DNA from: JAMLHH01 sp037189845
Lineage (GTDB): Bacteria; Bacteroidota; Bacteroidia; Chitinophagales; JADIYW01
Length of the DNA stretch: 64,000 bases
Direction of reading: 5' to 3'
NCBI GenBank assembly: GCA_037189845.1
Contig: JBBCIS010000003.1
Span: 310,001 to 374,000, forward strand
Within the stretch, counting starts at the first letter, position 1, and every line of letters begins with the position of its first letter. The notes under the pieces were generated by a model, which made no database searches, was not told where the DNA came from, and saw only the letters and a program-made list of their open reading frames with translations. A program made the position numbers and the translations under genes. Shown one piece after another: positions 18,179 to 28,172 of this stretch.

Positions 18179-20029
18179 TTATTTCTTTTTTTGCCTTTCC
18201 TGCAATGTCTTTTGTTGCTCCATCATCTGGTCCACACGTTCCTGCCATGCAGACTTTTTCTTAGGTTGTTTCTTATTGAATTCAATTTCAGCACGTAATG
18301 CATCTTCATCAATAAAGAATTTTTTAATCACATACGTCTGAATGATAGAAAGTAAATTGAACAGGAAGTAATAATAGCTCAATGCCGCAGAGAATGAGTT
18401 AAACATGAATAAAAACATAAAAGGCGTCAGATACTGCATAATTTTCATTTGCATTGCCATCATATCCTCATTACCACCCATGCTCATCTGCTGTTGCTGG
18501 CTCATTGTAATCTTAGTATATGCAAAAGATGTGATCGCCATAAGTAAAGTAAATAAGCTCACATGATCCCCGTAAATAGGAATATTAAAAGGCAAGGTAA
18601 AAATAGAATCATAATGAGATAAATCACTGGCCCACAAGAAAGGTTCCTGTCTCAGCTCTATCGAATTAGGAAAGAAACGATACATTGCAAACAGAATTGG
18701 CATCTGTAATAGAATGGGTAAGCATCCACCCATCGGATTTACACCTGCATTTCTGAATAATTCCATTTGTTTTGCACCCACCATCTGCTTATCATTCGGA
18801 TATTTCTTCTTTAACTCATCAATCTCTGGCCTTAAGATCTGCATTTTTACAGTAGAGACTAATTGTTTCTTGTTCAATGGTGTTAGTACTAATTTCAATA
18901 GAATAGTCAGAATCAGAATGATAATACCATAGTTTGAAATAAATTTACCAAGAACATTGAATACCGGAATAATCAAAAATTTATTTACCCAACCAAAGAT
19001 TGCCCAGCCCAGAGGAATAATTTCATCCAAACCGATCTTTAACTTTTTCAGATCAGAATATTTATTCGGGCCAAAATACCATTGTAATTGGTGATGGAAA
19101 TCCTGTCCTTTTGCTATAGGTAATTTCAATGTAGCTCCCGTCTCTTTAACAACATTTGCTGTAGTTACTTCCGGAACAACTTTTAACCTGGCTCCTCTTT
19201 CAAAAGGGACATTTGTTGAAATTAGAGTGTTATTGAAAAATTTTTGTTTAAAGCTTACCCACTCTAAACCCTGATCCATAATCTGGTCATCATTTTTTCT
19301 ACTGCTAAGCTCATCTACATTCTTTTCAGTATTTCTAAAGTAAACGTTTGAATACTGACGTTCTTCCTTTATGCTGCTTTCCAGAGAAGGCATGCTTTGT
19401 TTCCAGTCTATATCTAATGATGAAGATAAAGGAGAAATAAACCCAGCTGCATTGATAGCTTTTACATCAAAGTCTATCAAATAGCCTGTACCGCTAATAG
19501 TATAACTATGTATATACTGGCTATTGTCACCAAATTTTAGTACAAAATCAATATTTCTGATCTGCCCTTCCTGAATTGTAACAGAAGCTGATTCAGTCTC
19601 AAAAAACAAATCTTTTGTATGAATAACCTTATTTTCTTTACCAACAAAAGAAAAGTCAATAGTATTATCGTGTCCTTTAAATAAAACCAAAGGAGACTTT
19701 TCATAGGTTTTAAAGTGCTTTAAGTCGACGCTTTTTAAAACTCCACCTTTTGTATCAAAAGTATAAATAACATCTTCTGTTTCAACAGTGATTAGCTTTG
19801 ACACCCCTACTGCTAACTTAGAATTATCACCAAGCGATTCAGCTATCTGTTGATTTTTCACAGCAACAGAATCTACTTTAGTATTCACTGTATCCTGCTT
19901 ATGATTAGAAATTGCTTCTAAAACTGTCCGATCTTTCTCAATCTTAGCCTGTTCCTTTGAACTGTAGAATACATAGCCTACAGTTAACAATGCTAATAAT
20001 ATAAAACCAGTGATGGTATTCTTATCCAT
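18179..20029 (-). CDS. yidC: Membrane protein insertase YidC
   Basis: 616 aa. YidC inserts and folds inner-membrane proteins with or without SecYEG. A first membrane helix (about 5-20, FILLALLTVGYVFYSS) leads into a large periplasmic beta domain (about 60-350), followed by the 60KD_IMP domain with NYGIIILILTILLKLVLTPL, the cytoplasmic loop ELKKKYPNDKQ, NPMGGCLPILLQMPILFAMY and a Met-rich linker, and finally LTPFMFLFMFNSFSAALSYY. The tail is very basic (KKQPKKKSAW to QKKK), as expected for ribosome contact. A -7 promoter motif lies 20 bases upstream. Confidence 0.97.
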   Translation of the reverse strand: MDKNTITGFILLALLTVGYVFYSSKEQAKIEKDRTVLEAISNHKQDTVNTKVDSVAVKNQQIAESLGDNSKLAVGVSKLITVETEDVIYTFDTKGGVLKSVDLKHFKTYEKSPLVLFKGHDNTIDFSFVGKENKVIHTKDLFFETESASVTIQEGQIRNIDFVLKFGDNSQYIHSYTISGTGYLIDFDVKAINAAGFISPLSSSLDIDWKQSMPSLESSIKEERQYSNVYFRNTEKNVDELSSRKNDDQIMDQGLEWVSFKQKFFNNTLISTNVPFERGARLKVVPEVTTANVVKETGATLKLPIAKGQDFHHQLQWYFGPNKYSDLKKLKIGLDEIIPLGWAIFGWVNKFLIIPVFNVLGKFISNYGIIILILTILLKLVLTPLNKKQLVSTVKMQILRPEIDELKKKYPNDKQMVGAKQMELFRNAGVNPMGGCLPILLQMPILFAMYRFFPNSIELRQEPFLWASDLSHYDSIFTLPFNIPIYGDHVSLFTLLMAITSFAYTKITMSQQQQMSMGGNEDMMAMQMKIMQYLTPFMFLFMFNSFSAALSYYYFLFNLLSIIQTYVIKKFFIDEDALRAEIEFNKKQPKKKSAWQERVDQMMEQQKTLQERQKKK

Positions 20030-20049
20030 TGATGACTATTTGTAAAGGT

Positions 20050-20058
20050 GCAAAGATA
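20050..20058 (-). promoter_or_regulatory. -7 promoter element for yidC
   Basis: Minus-strand TATCTTTGC, an exact TAnnTTTG match, 20 bases before the ATG at 20029, predicting a leader of roughly 15 bases. Confidence 0.55.
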
Positions 20059-20112
20059 ATAATAAAGCAGAAACTCTTTACTGACTTAACAAAATGCAAG
20101 GAATAGAATAAA

Positions 20113-20142
20113 AAAAGGGGATGTCTTCCGACATCCCCTTTT
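20113..20142 (-). terminator. Strong terminator after the 1616-aa surface protein gene
   Basis: A perfect 13-bp inverted repeat, AAAAGGGGATGTC (20113-20125) and GACATCCCCTTTT (20130-20142), with a TTCC loop (GGAA on the other strand) and an A/T tract beyond. It separates the giant gene from yidC on the minus strand. Confidence 0.9.
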
Positions 20143-20159
20143 ATCGTTAAGAATTGAAA

Positions 20160-23100
20160 TTATTCCTGAACAATCAACTTACGGTTGATGATTTGTCCCT
20201 GAGTCTGGAAGATACTAATGTAAGAACCAGCAGGTACATTATTCAAGTCTACATCTATTCTGTTTTCACCTCTCGCAAGAGAGTAAACTTTATTAAGCGC
20301 TTGTTTACCATCAATGCTGTAAAGCGTGAATACTATATTAGCATTATCCGGTGAATTAACAACTACTGAAGAAACTCTTTGTGCAGGGTTCGGGAAGAAC
20401 AAGCCTACATTCAATACTGTCTCTGCTGTAATTTCCACGCTTACAATTTTAGATAGCTCAGCAGTTCCATCGAAGTCTACTTGTCTCAATTGATAGTAGT
20501 AGACACCTGATGCAACATCTTTGTCTAAGAAACTGTATTGTTGAGGATTATTAGTAGTTCCCATACCAGAAACATATCCAATTGTCTCAAAGTTTACACC
20601 ATCAGTAGATCTTGTTACTTCAAATCTGTCATTATTCAACTCAGAAGCAGTATTCCAATTTAACAATACACCTTCAGTAACTTTAGTTGCTGTAAATGAA
20701 GTCAATTCAACCGGAAGTACAGAACTTCTACCACCTGTGTTATGAATATAGAACTCGGTATTATTTGCCGGATTATTTCTTCCGTTCGGATCGAGTCTTC
20801 CACCTCCGCCGTAGTTAGGCAATACAGAGAATTGGTATTGGTGAGAACCGCCAGGTCCTACATTCAAAGAAGCAGAAGGACTAATCCCTACACCTAATGC
20901 ACCATTATCATGTGCATAGAACGCTGACACCTGCAAGTCCGCAGCTGTTGATGTTGTTCCCCAGCATACTGCATACATTGCATCTTGTGCATCTGAAATA
21001 GCTTTGTGAGAAGCGTATTCACCAGGTGTAATAAATAATCTTATTCCAACCGGAGAAGTTGCTTGATTCTCAGTCATGAAACTATATTTTCTGGCAACAT
21101 GGTATTCTCCAGCAGTACACAATGTGTTATTAGGATTTGTAAATGGTCCGTTATCGCCAACTGACACAGTCCAGACAACCTGACCTAAATCCTGACCATT
21201 ACTATTAATAGCAGCTACTACATCTCCTTCCTCATCCACAAAGTAATGCCAGTCATTATCATCAATTGAACATGTAGAAGCGATAGTAGAAGTGTTAGTC
21301 AAGTTATCTCCGAATACTACATCAGAAGCCTGTACCCAGTCAACCGAGACAGATGCTGCAGAAGTAGTAGCACATACCGGATTTACAATTCTTACATAGT
21401 ACTCAGTTGGTTCAGTAATTATTACACTAATTGTACTTGAAGATGATGTATCAATTATATTGGTAAATGCAGCATCAGTAGCCCACTCAAAGTATGCAAC
21501 ATCACTATTCAATGCTCCTCCGATTTGAGTCAATTGGATAGATTCATTGTAACATGGCTCTGGATCAGAAACTGTAATAGATGCAGGAGCTGTTGATGCA
21601 TCAATAACAGTAACTGTTGCAGATACTTCTGTTGCAGAAATATCAGCACATGGAGTAGGACCTGATATCCTTGCTGAATATGTAGTGGTAGTGGTAGGTG
21701 AGACAACAATTGTGTTCGAACTTCCTAAACCACCGTCTACTGTAGCAAAGCCGTCTGTTGACCATTCGTATACTGCATCTGTACCCAAAGTACCATCAGC
21801 TGTGATCGTAACATTTGCGCCATTACACAATGTATCAGCAGAAACAACTAATGCTGTTGGAGCATCTGACGGTTCCATTACTGTTACAGTTGTTGAAACG
21901 ACAGTACCGGATACATCTGAACATGGTGCAGGACCTGATATCCTTGCTGAATATGTAGTTGTTGCAGTTGGTGACACAACAATTGTGTTCGTATTTCCTA
22001 AACCGCTGTCTACTGTAGCAAAGCCGTCTGTTGACCATTCGTAAACCGCATCTGTACCTAATGTACCATCAGCTGTGATTGTAACATCTGTCAGATCTCC
22101 GTTACAGATACTGTCAGCAGATGCTGTCAGTGCTGTTGGTGCTATTGATGGCTCTGTTACTGTAATTGTATAGTCAATTACTTCTGCAGAAACATCAGTA
22201 CAAGGTGCAGCAGTATTATTTATCCTTACTGAGTAAGTAGTAGTAGATGTCGGAGATACATTTATTGTATTTGTATTACCTAACAGATTATCTACCGTAG
22301 CAAACTCATCTGTTGACCATTCATATATAGCATCCGTTCCCAGTGTTCCATTTACGGTCAATGTTACATTCGTAGCATCGCCGTTACAAATGCTATCCTG
22401 AGAAACCAATGTAAACTCAGTAGGAGCTACTGAAGAATAGTTGATTGTAATTGGCACTGACATCACATTACTGATTCCACAAGAATTTCTGACAACTACA
22501 TAATATATAGTAGTTGTATCTGTATACACAGAAGCAAAAATCCCTGTAGTGTTGCTATCAAGTGCTACTGCTGAAGGATTCAATGCCGGATCCTCATCAT
22601 ATAGCATATATTGCGCAAAAGGTGATACGACAGTATTAAAGTCATAATCATATCCATCTAAAACACCATCTGCATATAATGTCGGAGTGCCTGAATCACA
22701 GAATACATCTTCGTCCGCATACAAATCGTTCATTACAGGATACACTTCAAATGTAACTGTTCTGAGATCTGCATAGAGAGGTGTGGTAGTTGCCGGACAA
22801 GGAGCAGGTATCGCCCCTAATGAACCATCTGATTTTGCTATCATCCACAATTCCGGATAAGTAAATGGATCAACATTAATTGTTGTACCGGAACCAACCT
22901 CGTATATATCATCTAAGCTAACGTCAGAATACCAGAACCAATCCATTCCTGTGCCTAACACACCGCCAACTACTGACAGGGATACTTCAGAATAAGAATC
23001 AATACACAGCACCGGCTCAAATGCAATCGAATCCGGATCTTCTGCTGGTTCGAATATTAACACATAATCATCTGCACAATCTGTGATATTACAATCACCT

Positions 23101-25010
23101 TCTGCTCTGACAAAATATGAAGTAGATGTACTTGGTGTGACTGTAATTGACACACCGGAATCTATCGGAGTTCCACCACAGCTATTAGCATACCAATACC
23201 ATTGTGCTCCTGCACCTAAGCTACCTCCTACTAGTGTAAGATCTATAGAGGTCCCCTGACAGACACCGTTTGTGGATAGAGTAATTCCTGTAGGAGCTTC
23301 TGACTCCTCACTAAATTCCACAACCGCACTGGCATAATCACTGGTCGGTGAACAAGGGGCAGTATTATTAATACCTCTAACATAATATGTAGTAGTAGCA
23401 GCCGGGAAAGAACCTGTACCTGGTAAAACATTTAATGTTGGACCACTGGCAGAAGGTATTACCCCAGTAGTAAATGTAGGCTCAGTTGACCATTGCCATA
23501 CCGCACCAGTACCTAAAGATCCTCCTACCTGATTTAGCACCACAGGAACGCCTGAACCCTCACAATATGTTGCTGTGCCTGGTGTAACAGAAGTTGGTGG
23601 TAATGTTGAATCTATTACTGTAATTAGTTTAGATGCATTACCTGTAAATGGCGAACATACACTACCTGGCGTAGTAACATTTCCAATTCTTGCATAATAA
23701 GTTATACTACTATCAACCGGACCGGTAGTATATGTACTATCAGTTGTGCTGGTATGTATAATCGTACCAAATGATGGTGAAGTAGACCATTCATATCTAG
23801 CCCCGCCATAACCTAATCTTGCACCTCTTGCTGTTAATGTTAAGCTTGTACCCTCACATATTGTAGTGCCCGGTGACACCTGAATACTATCCGGAGCCTT
23901 AGAACCTTCGTAATAATTAACAACCAAAGTACCTAAATTCACGGGAGTAGTACAAGCACTACCAGAAGGCAATGCAGTAACTGAGTAAGAAACCGTCTGA
24001 TTAGGTACACCCAAAGTAACAGGTGCATCAAAAGAAATGCTTGGGCTAGTTCCACTATAAACTAATACGTTTAATGGATCTCTGACCTCTATAGTAGCAG
24101 ACCCTGAACCTGCAGAATAGCCGGAAATTGTGGTACTCACCGTACCTCCGGAACAAGCATTGATTGGTGTCACTACCGAACCCGTAGGTGGGCTGCTTAC
24201 AGTAATTGTAGTGCTTGCATCTGCAGTAACGTATGCAGGAGAAACGTTGTCATAATTGCTTCTCCATTTTGTTCTTCTTCTGTATGTATATCCTGTAGAA
24301 GGAAATGGTATAGAAAGATTCTGACCAGAACCTATTATAGTTGAATATCCGTCAAAACTATACGACCACTCATAGATAACACCTCCAACGGCAGCACCTG
24401 TAGCGGCAGTACCATTAATAGTCAAAGTACCAGGCAAACTACCTGAACAATAAGAATTTCCAGTTGGTACCGTGAGTGTACCCGCAGAACCTGCAGTGAC
24501 ATATCTCCAGCGGAATTGCCATCTTGTACCTGTAGTGGATGTTCCTGCAGTCCTGGTACTGGTATACAGACTTGAATAAGTCCCCCCCGGAGCTATAGCA
24601 GTATGCGTGAAAGTTGCGCCTGTACTCGCATTGTCCCAGCTAATATCCCCGGATCCACAACTTCTAGTATCTTCTCCGGACAACTGGATGGTAGCAGTGG
24701 TACCATAGTTTTGAGCAGAAACAGATGTGATTGGGTTAGTTCCGACTGGTCCCGAAGCAGAGTAGACTCCGCAACCCGGAGAGGCATTATAGCCGGCCTC
24801 GCCGCTTGTAGAACCAAAAACATACCTTAAACGAACCTGATGATTGGGCACATCGTTGTCACATGCCCGACAATTGGCACCTGTGCCTGTGCTGGAAAAC
24901 ATCCCATCGTTTGTTAGGACTTGCACCTCTACTGTCTGAGCCGAAACATCTGTAAACACAACTACAAATGCTGTCACAAATAGTAAAACAGGAAGTAAAT
25001 ATTTCCTCAT
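20160..25010 (-). CDS. Giant T9SS surface protein with Ig-like tandem repeats
   Basis: 1616 aa. A signal peptide (about 1-24, ending DVSA) precedes a long series of Ser/Thr-rich beta-sandwich-like modules of 80-95 residues, each holding forms of ICNGxxxxLTxxGGxLG, WSTDxxF and TTYYVRI. Three modules near residues 860-1140 are almost identical. A fibronectin-like module LPVELTSFTATKVTEG to QVDFDGTAELSK (about 1435-1530) is followed by a T9SS type A sorting domain (about 1535-1616) with LFFPNPAQR and a C-terminal KLIVQE. The layout is that of adhesins or gliding/biofilm surface proteins of Bacteroidota; no enzyme motif is seen. The last terminal modules match those of the 2454-aa protein. The ligand is unknown. 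Confidence 0.85.
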   Translation of the reverse strand: MRKYLLPVLLFVTAFVVVFTDVSAQTVEVQVLTNDGMFSSTGTGANCRACDNDVPNHQVRLRYVFGSTSGEAGYNASPGCGVYSASGPVGTNPITSVSAQNYGTTATIQLSGEDTRSCGSGDISWDNASTGATFTHTAIAPGGTYSSLYTSTRTAGTSTTGTRWQFRWRYVTAGSAGTLTVPTGNSYCSGSLPGTLTINGTAATGAAVGGVIYEWSYSFDGYSTIIGSGQNLSIPFPSTGYTYRRRTKWRSNYDNVSPAYVTADASTTITVSSPPTGSVVTPINACSGGTVSTTISGYSAGSGSATIEVRDPLNVLVYSGTSPSISFDAPVTLGVPNQTVSYSVTALPSGSACTTPVNLGTLVVNYYEGSKAPDSIQVSPGTTICEGTSLTLTARGARLGYGGARYEWSTSPSFGTIIHTSTTDSTYTTGPVDSSITYYARIGNVTTPGSVCSPFTGNASKLITVIDSTLPPTSVTPGTATYCEGSGVPVVLNQVGGSLGTGAVWQWSTEPTFTTGVIPSASGPTLNVLPGTGSFPAATTTYYVRGINNTAPCSPTSDYASAVVEFSEESEAPTGITLSTNGVCQGTSIDLTLVGGSLGAGAQWYWYANSCGGTPIDSGVSITVTPSTSTSYFVRAEGDCNITDCADDYVLIFEPAEDPDSIAFEPVLCIDSYSEVSLSVVGGVLGTGMDWFWYSDVSLDDIYEVGSGTTINVDPFTYPELWMIAKSDGSLGAIPAPCPATTTPLYADLRTVTFEVYPVMNDLYADEDVFCDSGTPTLYADGVLDGYDYDFNTVVSPFAQYMLYDEDPALNPSAVALDSNTTGIFASVYTDTTTIYYVVVRNSCGISNVMSVPITINYSSVAPTEFTLVSQDSICNGDATNVTLTVNGTLGTDAIYEWSTDEFATVDNLLGNTNTINVSPTSTTTYSVRINNTAAPCTDVSAEVIDYTITVTEPSIAPTALTASADSICNGDLTDVTITADGTLGTDAVYEWSTDGFATVDSGLGNTNTIVVSPTATTTYSARISGPAPCSDVSGTVVSTTVTVMEPSDAPTALVVSADTLCNGANVTITADGTLGTDAVYEWSTDGFATVDGGLGSSNTIVVSPTTTTTYSARISGPTPCADISATEVSATVTVIDASTAPASITVSDPEPCYNESIQLTQIGGALNSDVAYFEWATDAAFTNIIDTSSSSTISVIITEPTEYYVRIVNPVCATTSAASVSVDWVQASDVVFGDNLTNTSTIASTCSIDDNDWHYFVDEEGDVVAAINSNGQDLGQVVWTVSVGDNGPFTNPNNTLCTAGEYHVARKYSFMTENQATSPVGIRLFITPGEYASHKAISDAQDAMYAVCWGTTSTAADLQVSAFYAHDNGALGVGISPSASLNVGPGGSHQYQFSVLPNYGGGGRLDPNGRNNPANNTEFYIHNTGGRSSVLPVELTSFTATKVTEGVLLNWNTASELNNDRFEVTRSTDGVNFETIGYVSGMGTTNNPQQYSFLDKDVASGVYYYQLRQVDFDGTAELSKIVSVEITAETVLNVGLFFPNPAQRVSSVVVNSPDNANIVFTLYSIDGKQALNKVYSLARGENRIDVDLNNVPAGSYISIFQTQGQIINRKLIVQE
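21588..22427 (-). repeat. Three tandem ~280-bp repeats inside the 1616-aa gene
   Basis: Copies start near 21588, 21863 and 22141, each about 275-285 bp (92-95 codons). The first two are nearly identical in DNA over long blocks, such as the segment coding for DGTLGTDAVYEWSTDGFATV; the third has diverged further. The DNA-level identity, not just protein similarity, points to recent duplication or gene conversion. Confidence 0.85.
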
Positions 25011-25250
25011 ATTAACAGAATTTGGAATGAAGTTAATATTAATTTCTTAGACTTTCACCACTTTGATACTTTTTTCTTAACAATAAATTTCACTTTTGAC
25101 AACAATACATTCATTTAAAACATCATATAACTTATATTAAAATAAATTCAATGAATTCAGCTGCCGGTATTATCATTTTATGCAGCTCACATCTTCAAAT
25201 AAACTCAATCTATCCGGGATAAAACTGAGAATTTCATTTTTTCGTTAAAA

Positions 25251-27248
25251 ATGAAATTCAGAAAGACTTTTCATATTTTTGGTATAATGTCACCTGTTAA
25301 AAAAACTTGGATATTTTTATCAATAACAGTAGTTGTATTTATAAGCTACTCCTCAGTTTTAAATAATGATTTTTCATTAGATGATCATTATTACTATTCT
25401 CAAGTTGAAAATGTAAAAACATGGGCAGACATATCCACTGCCGTTAAACAAAAATTCAGCATTGTCGATTACAGACCAGTCACCACGTTCACATTTGCTA
25501 TAGAACAATTGATAAGCAATGAAGTTCCCAATCCAAGAATAGGACATTTCATAAATATTATACTTTATATCCTAAATTGCTTTCAGATATTCTTACTCAT
25601 AGAAAAGTTCCCTGTATCTGAAAAGAAAAAGTATATTTCGATATTAGCCACTCTTTTATTTGCTACTCTTCCAGTCCACACATCTATGGTCGCCAATATT
25701 AAATCCAGAGATGGACTATTAAGTTTTCTTTGGGGTATGATTTATTTAAATCTTTTCATCAGAGTACTCACAAAAAATGAAAGCTTTTTTAAAAAAATAT
25801 TGTGGATTTCACTAGCTGTTCTTTCAATCACAGCAGGGGTATACTCAAAACTAGATGCATTTAACTTTTTGATTATCACCCCATTGCTATTTATAATCTT
25901 CAACAAATCAATAAATTTAAAAATACTGCTTAGAATTTTATTCATCTCAGCTATCACCTTTAAAGTGACAATTTTCTTATTTGAATTTTGGTCAGAAAGT
26001 AAATTAAAAGCTATTGAATACTCAAATTCTCAAGAATCTTCTGACCCGGTATTATTTACTGAAAATCCGATAATAGCCTATGAAAACTGGAGTGATAAAA
26101 TTTCATTTTCCATTCAAACTATCTTTGAGTACGTAAAAATGGTTTTTAGTCCTTCCGGACATTATTATTACTTCGGTTATGATATGCTACCACTACTACC
26201 ATTATCACATCCAATTATTTGGATAAAAATAGCTATTTTGACTATAATTGCTCTTTCGGCTTTATTTGTATTCAGAAAAAATACGCTCTATAGCTTTTCT
26301 GTCATCTTTTTCTTTTCCAGCTTAATTTACTGTTCAAATCTAATTACTCCGGTCTCAGGAATAATTGCTGATCGATATGTATATATCGCTTCACTAGGTG
26401 CGTGTATAGCTGTTGCAATTTTATTAAATTTTATACTTACAATATCTATTAAAAAATTTAGCAGGTTTAATTTATCATTAAAAAAAGAACCGATTTATTT
26501 CATTTTCCCGGCCTTATTAATAATGCTCATTTATTTACCATATAATTATCAAAGAAGTAAAGATTGGAAATCCCTGTTTAGCATTTTCGAAGCTGACCTG
26601 ATTAAAATATCCTCAAAATCCTATGAAGCAAATAGAATAGCAGTCAAAAATTATGTTGAAACAGCAATTGACACTGACGACCCCCAATTAAGAGAAGAAT
26701 ATTTTAAAAAAGGACTTACATATGGCATAAATGCTACTAAAATCTATGATGATGGTCAATATGTACAAGATGGAATCATTATGTCCTTATATGGACTAAA
26801 TGATTTTAATGGAGCCGTAGCATTTTCAAGAAAAGTAATAGCAAAATTTGATACTACTGAAATAGGTTGGAGAATCCTGACAGAATACTACTATAACAAT
26901 AAATATCTTGATAGCGCTGCTTTTGGATACAGAAAATTAATTGATATACTACCAAACGATCCTAATCTATATCTCTTTTATGTGACAACCCTTCAAAAAA
27001 ATCATGAGACTGAAAAAGCATTTCAATATCTGGACTCATTAGAAAAAAATAATCCTAACAGCTATCTTCCATACCAGGCAAAAATGTATTTATATTTTGA
27101 AGAAAAAGATTCCTTAAAAGCTGTTCTTAATATGGAGTACGCTATGGAAAAAGGGTGGCGAGATAACAAAATGTTGGATGTTGCCGGACAATATTGGTGG
27201 TCAAGGGATAAAGAAAAATGGGAATTCTTAAAAAAGTATATTCAATAA
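25251..27248 (+). CDS. TMTC-like multi-pass membrane protein with C-terminal TPR region
   Basis: 665 aa (or 653 from a second ATG at 25287). About ten membrane helices fill residues 20-430; the C-terminal 230 residues are soluble with helical, TPR-like repeats (GAVAFSRKVIAKF, SAAFGYRKLIDILPNDPNLY, KAFQYLDSLEKNNPN). NNDFSLDDHYY after the first helix, RPVTTFTFAIE, and FATLPVHTSMVANIKSRDGL match the GT-C glycosyltransferase pattern of TMTC proteins (O-mannosyltransferase type), with DD in the first loop as the likely catalytic acids. The donor would be a lipid-linked sugar. The DNA is clearly richer in A and T than its neighbours, and an IS remnant follows, so acquisition by transfer is possible. 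No operon partner. Confidence 0.65.
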   Translation: MKFRKTFHIFGIMSPVKKTWIFLSITVVVFISYSSVLNNDFSLDDHYYYSQVENVKTWADISTAVKQKFSIVDYRPVTTFTFAIEQLISNEVPNPRIGHFINIILYILNCFQIFLLIEKFPVSEKKKYISILATLLFATLPVHTSMVANIKSRDGLLSFLWGMIYLNLFIRVLTKNESFFKKILWISLAVLSITAGVYSKLDAFNFLIITPLLFIIFNKSINLKILLRILFISAITFKVTIFLFEFWSESKLKAIEYSNSQESSDPVLFTENPIIAYENWSDKISFSIQTIFEYVKMVFSPSGHYYYFGYDMLPLLPLSHPIIWIKIAILTIIALSALFVFRKNTLYSFSVIFFFSSLIYCSNLITPVSGIIADRYVYIASLGACIAVAILLNFILTISIKKFSRFNLSLKKEPIYFIFPALLIMLIYLPYNYQRSKDWKSLFSIFEADLIKISSKSYEANRIAVKNYVETAIDTDDPQLREEYFKKGLTYGINATKIYDDGQYVQDGIIMSLYGLNDFNGAVAFSRKVIAKFDTTEIGWRILTEYYYNNKYLDSAAFGYRKLIDILPNDPNLYLFYVTTLQKNHETEKAFQYLDSLEKNNPNSYLPYQAKMYLYFEEKDSLKAVLNMEYAMEKGWRDNKMLDVAGQYWWSRDKEKWEFLKKYIQ

Positions 27249-27348
27249 TTACAAACTAACAGAATTGATATTTATTTTTTAATTCTTGCTTCAATCACAC
27301 CCACTATTTATTAGCTTGACATTCAAAGCACATCAACAAATTGAGTAA

Positions 27349-28051
27349 GTATTTGGCTTACATTCCGGAATCTGTAAACTTCTATTCCGGACTCTAACAT
27401 GTTCTCCGTTTGACGATACTTTTGCGATTTATACATCGTAAACAAGGTAAAATAGAAAGGACCTGCCATGTTGTTGAGGGATATACTGATAGTTCTGATA
27501 TATCTGAGAGAGTGCCACACCATATAGGAGTTCAATATATGCAGAACCATCAGGCGGATAGAACAAGCCTTGATCTACCCTCGTTGCATCTGGATACTGA
27601 AACATCAGAACACTTTGAAGTAGTTGTGATAGATGTAGCAACTTCCCTCCGATAAAACGTCCAAAAAACAAAGAAGGTATTACTCATGCAAAAAGAAAAG
27701 ATATACGATAAAGGCAGGTAATCGCAGAGAAACATACCCGTAACATCTTAAGGAAAACGGCATGATTTTAAGCTGTATAAAACCAGTAGAGCATTAGTTC
27801 ATTCCGGGTATCAAGAAGATAAGAATTATCAGGACTTACAGAAGCGAAGCAGGAAGAAACCACTGACCACAGAAAGCAAGGAGTGAAACAGAGAGATACT
27901 TTCCAGCAGAATGCTCATAAAAAACATCATCCGTGAACTGAAGATATTCAGAATAGAGAAGTATAGAAATAGAAGGAAAAGATTCAATCTGAGGATGAAT
28001 ATTATCGCAGTTATCTACAACTCAAATGAGTTTGTTTCGCAAGAGGTCTAA
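27349..28051 (+). pseudogene. Decayed IS5-family DDE transposase
   Basis: No intact frame, but successive fragments in all three plus-strand frames line up in order with IS5-family transposases. They are: VFGLHSGICKLLFRTL (from 27349); MLLRDILIVLIYLRECHTI (27468 on), then a stop and CRTIRRIEQALI; DLPSLHLDTETSEHFEVVVI with the first catalytic D at 27632; KRPKNKEG (27655) and RQVIAEKHTRNIL after a stop; then GKRHDFKLYKTSR (27752), SGYQ, and NIIRELKIFRIEKYRNRRKR, INxIAxIYN-like end at stop 28049-28051. At least three frameshifts and several stops are needed. The end GTTTCGCAAGAGGTCT (about 28033-28048) may hold the right terminal inverted repeat; I find no left partner. Confidence 0.8.
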
Positions 28052-28097
28052 TAAATAATTTAGCAAGAAACATTGGTATTTACAAGTATATTAAACC

Positions 28098-28131
28098 AGA
28101 AAGAGTTTTCCAATATTGAAAAACTCTTTCT
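28098..28131 (-). terminator. Terminator after the 2454-aa surface protein gene
   Basis: AGAAAGAGTTTT (28098-28109) pairs with AAAACTCTTTCT (28120-28131) around a 10-base loop, 42 bp beyond the stop codon of the minus-strand giant gene. The stem is AT-rich at its top, so strength is moderate. Confidence 0.65.
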
Positions 28132-28172
28132 GTATATAAAATAACTTCTTACTTTTTCTAATCCACTCAGAA

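Noticed and set aside
21685..22044. Long open frame antisense to the 1616-aa gene
   Set aside because: It is a mirror of the repeated, codon-biased modules; it copies the repeats and has no independent features.
21588..22427. Regular repetition that could be taken for a CRISPR array
   Set aside because: The unit is about 280 bp, is in frame within a long coding region and codes for protein modules; there are no short repeats with unique spacers and no cas genes.
27429..27735. Minus-strand open frames of 61-80 codons in the region after the TMTC-like gene
   Set aside because: The plus strand of the same stretch aligns fragment by fragment with an IS5-family transposase; the minus frames are by-products of the decay.
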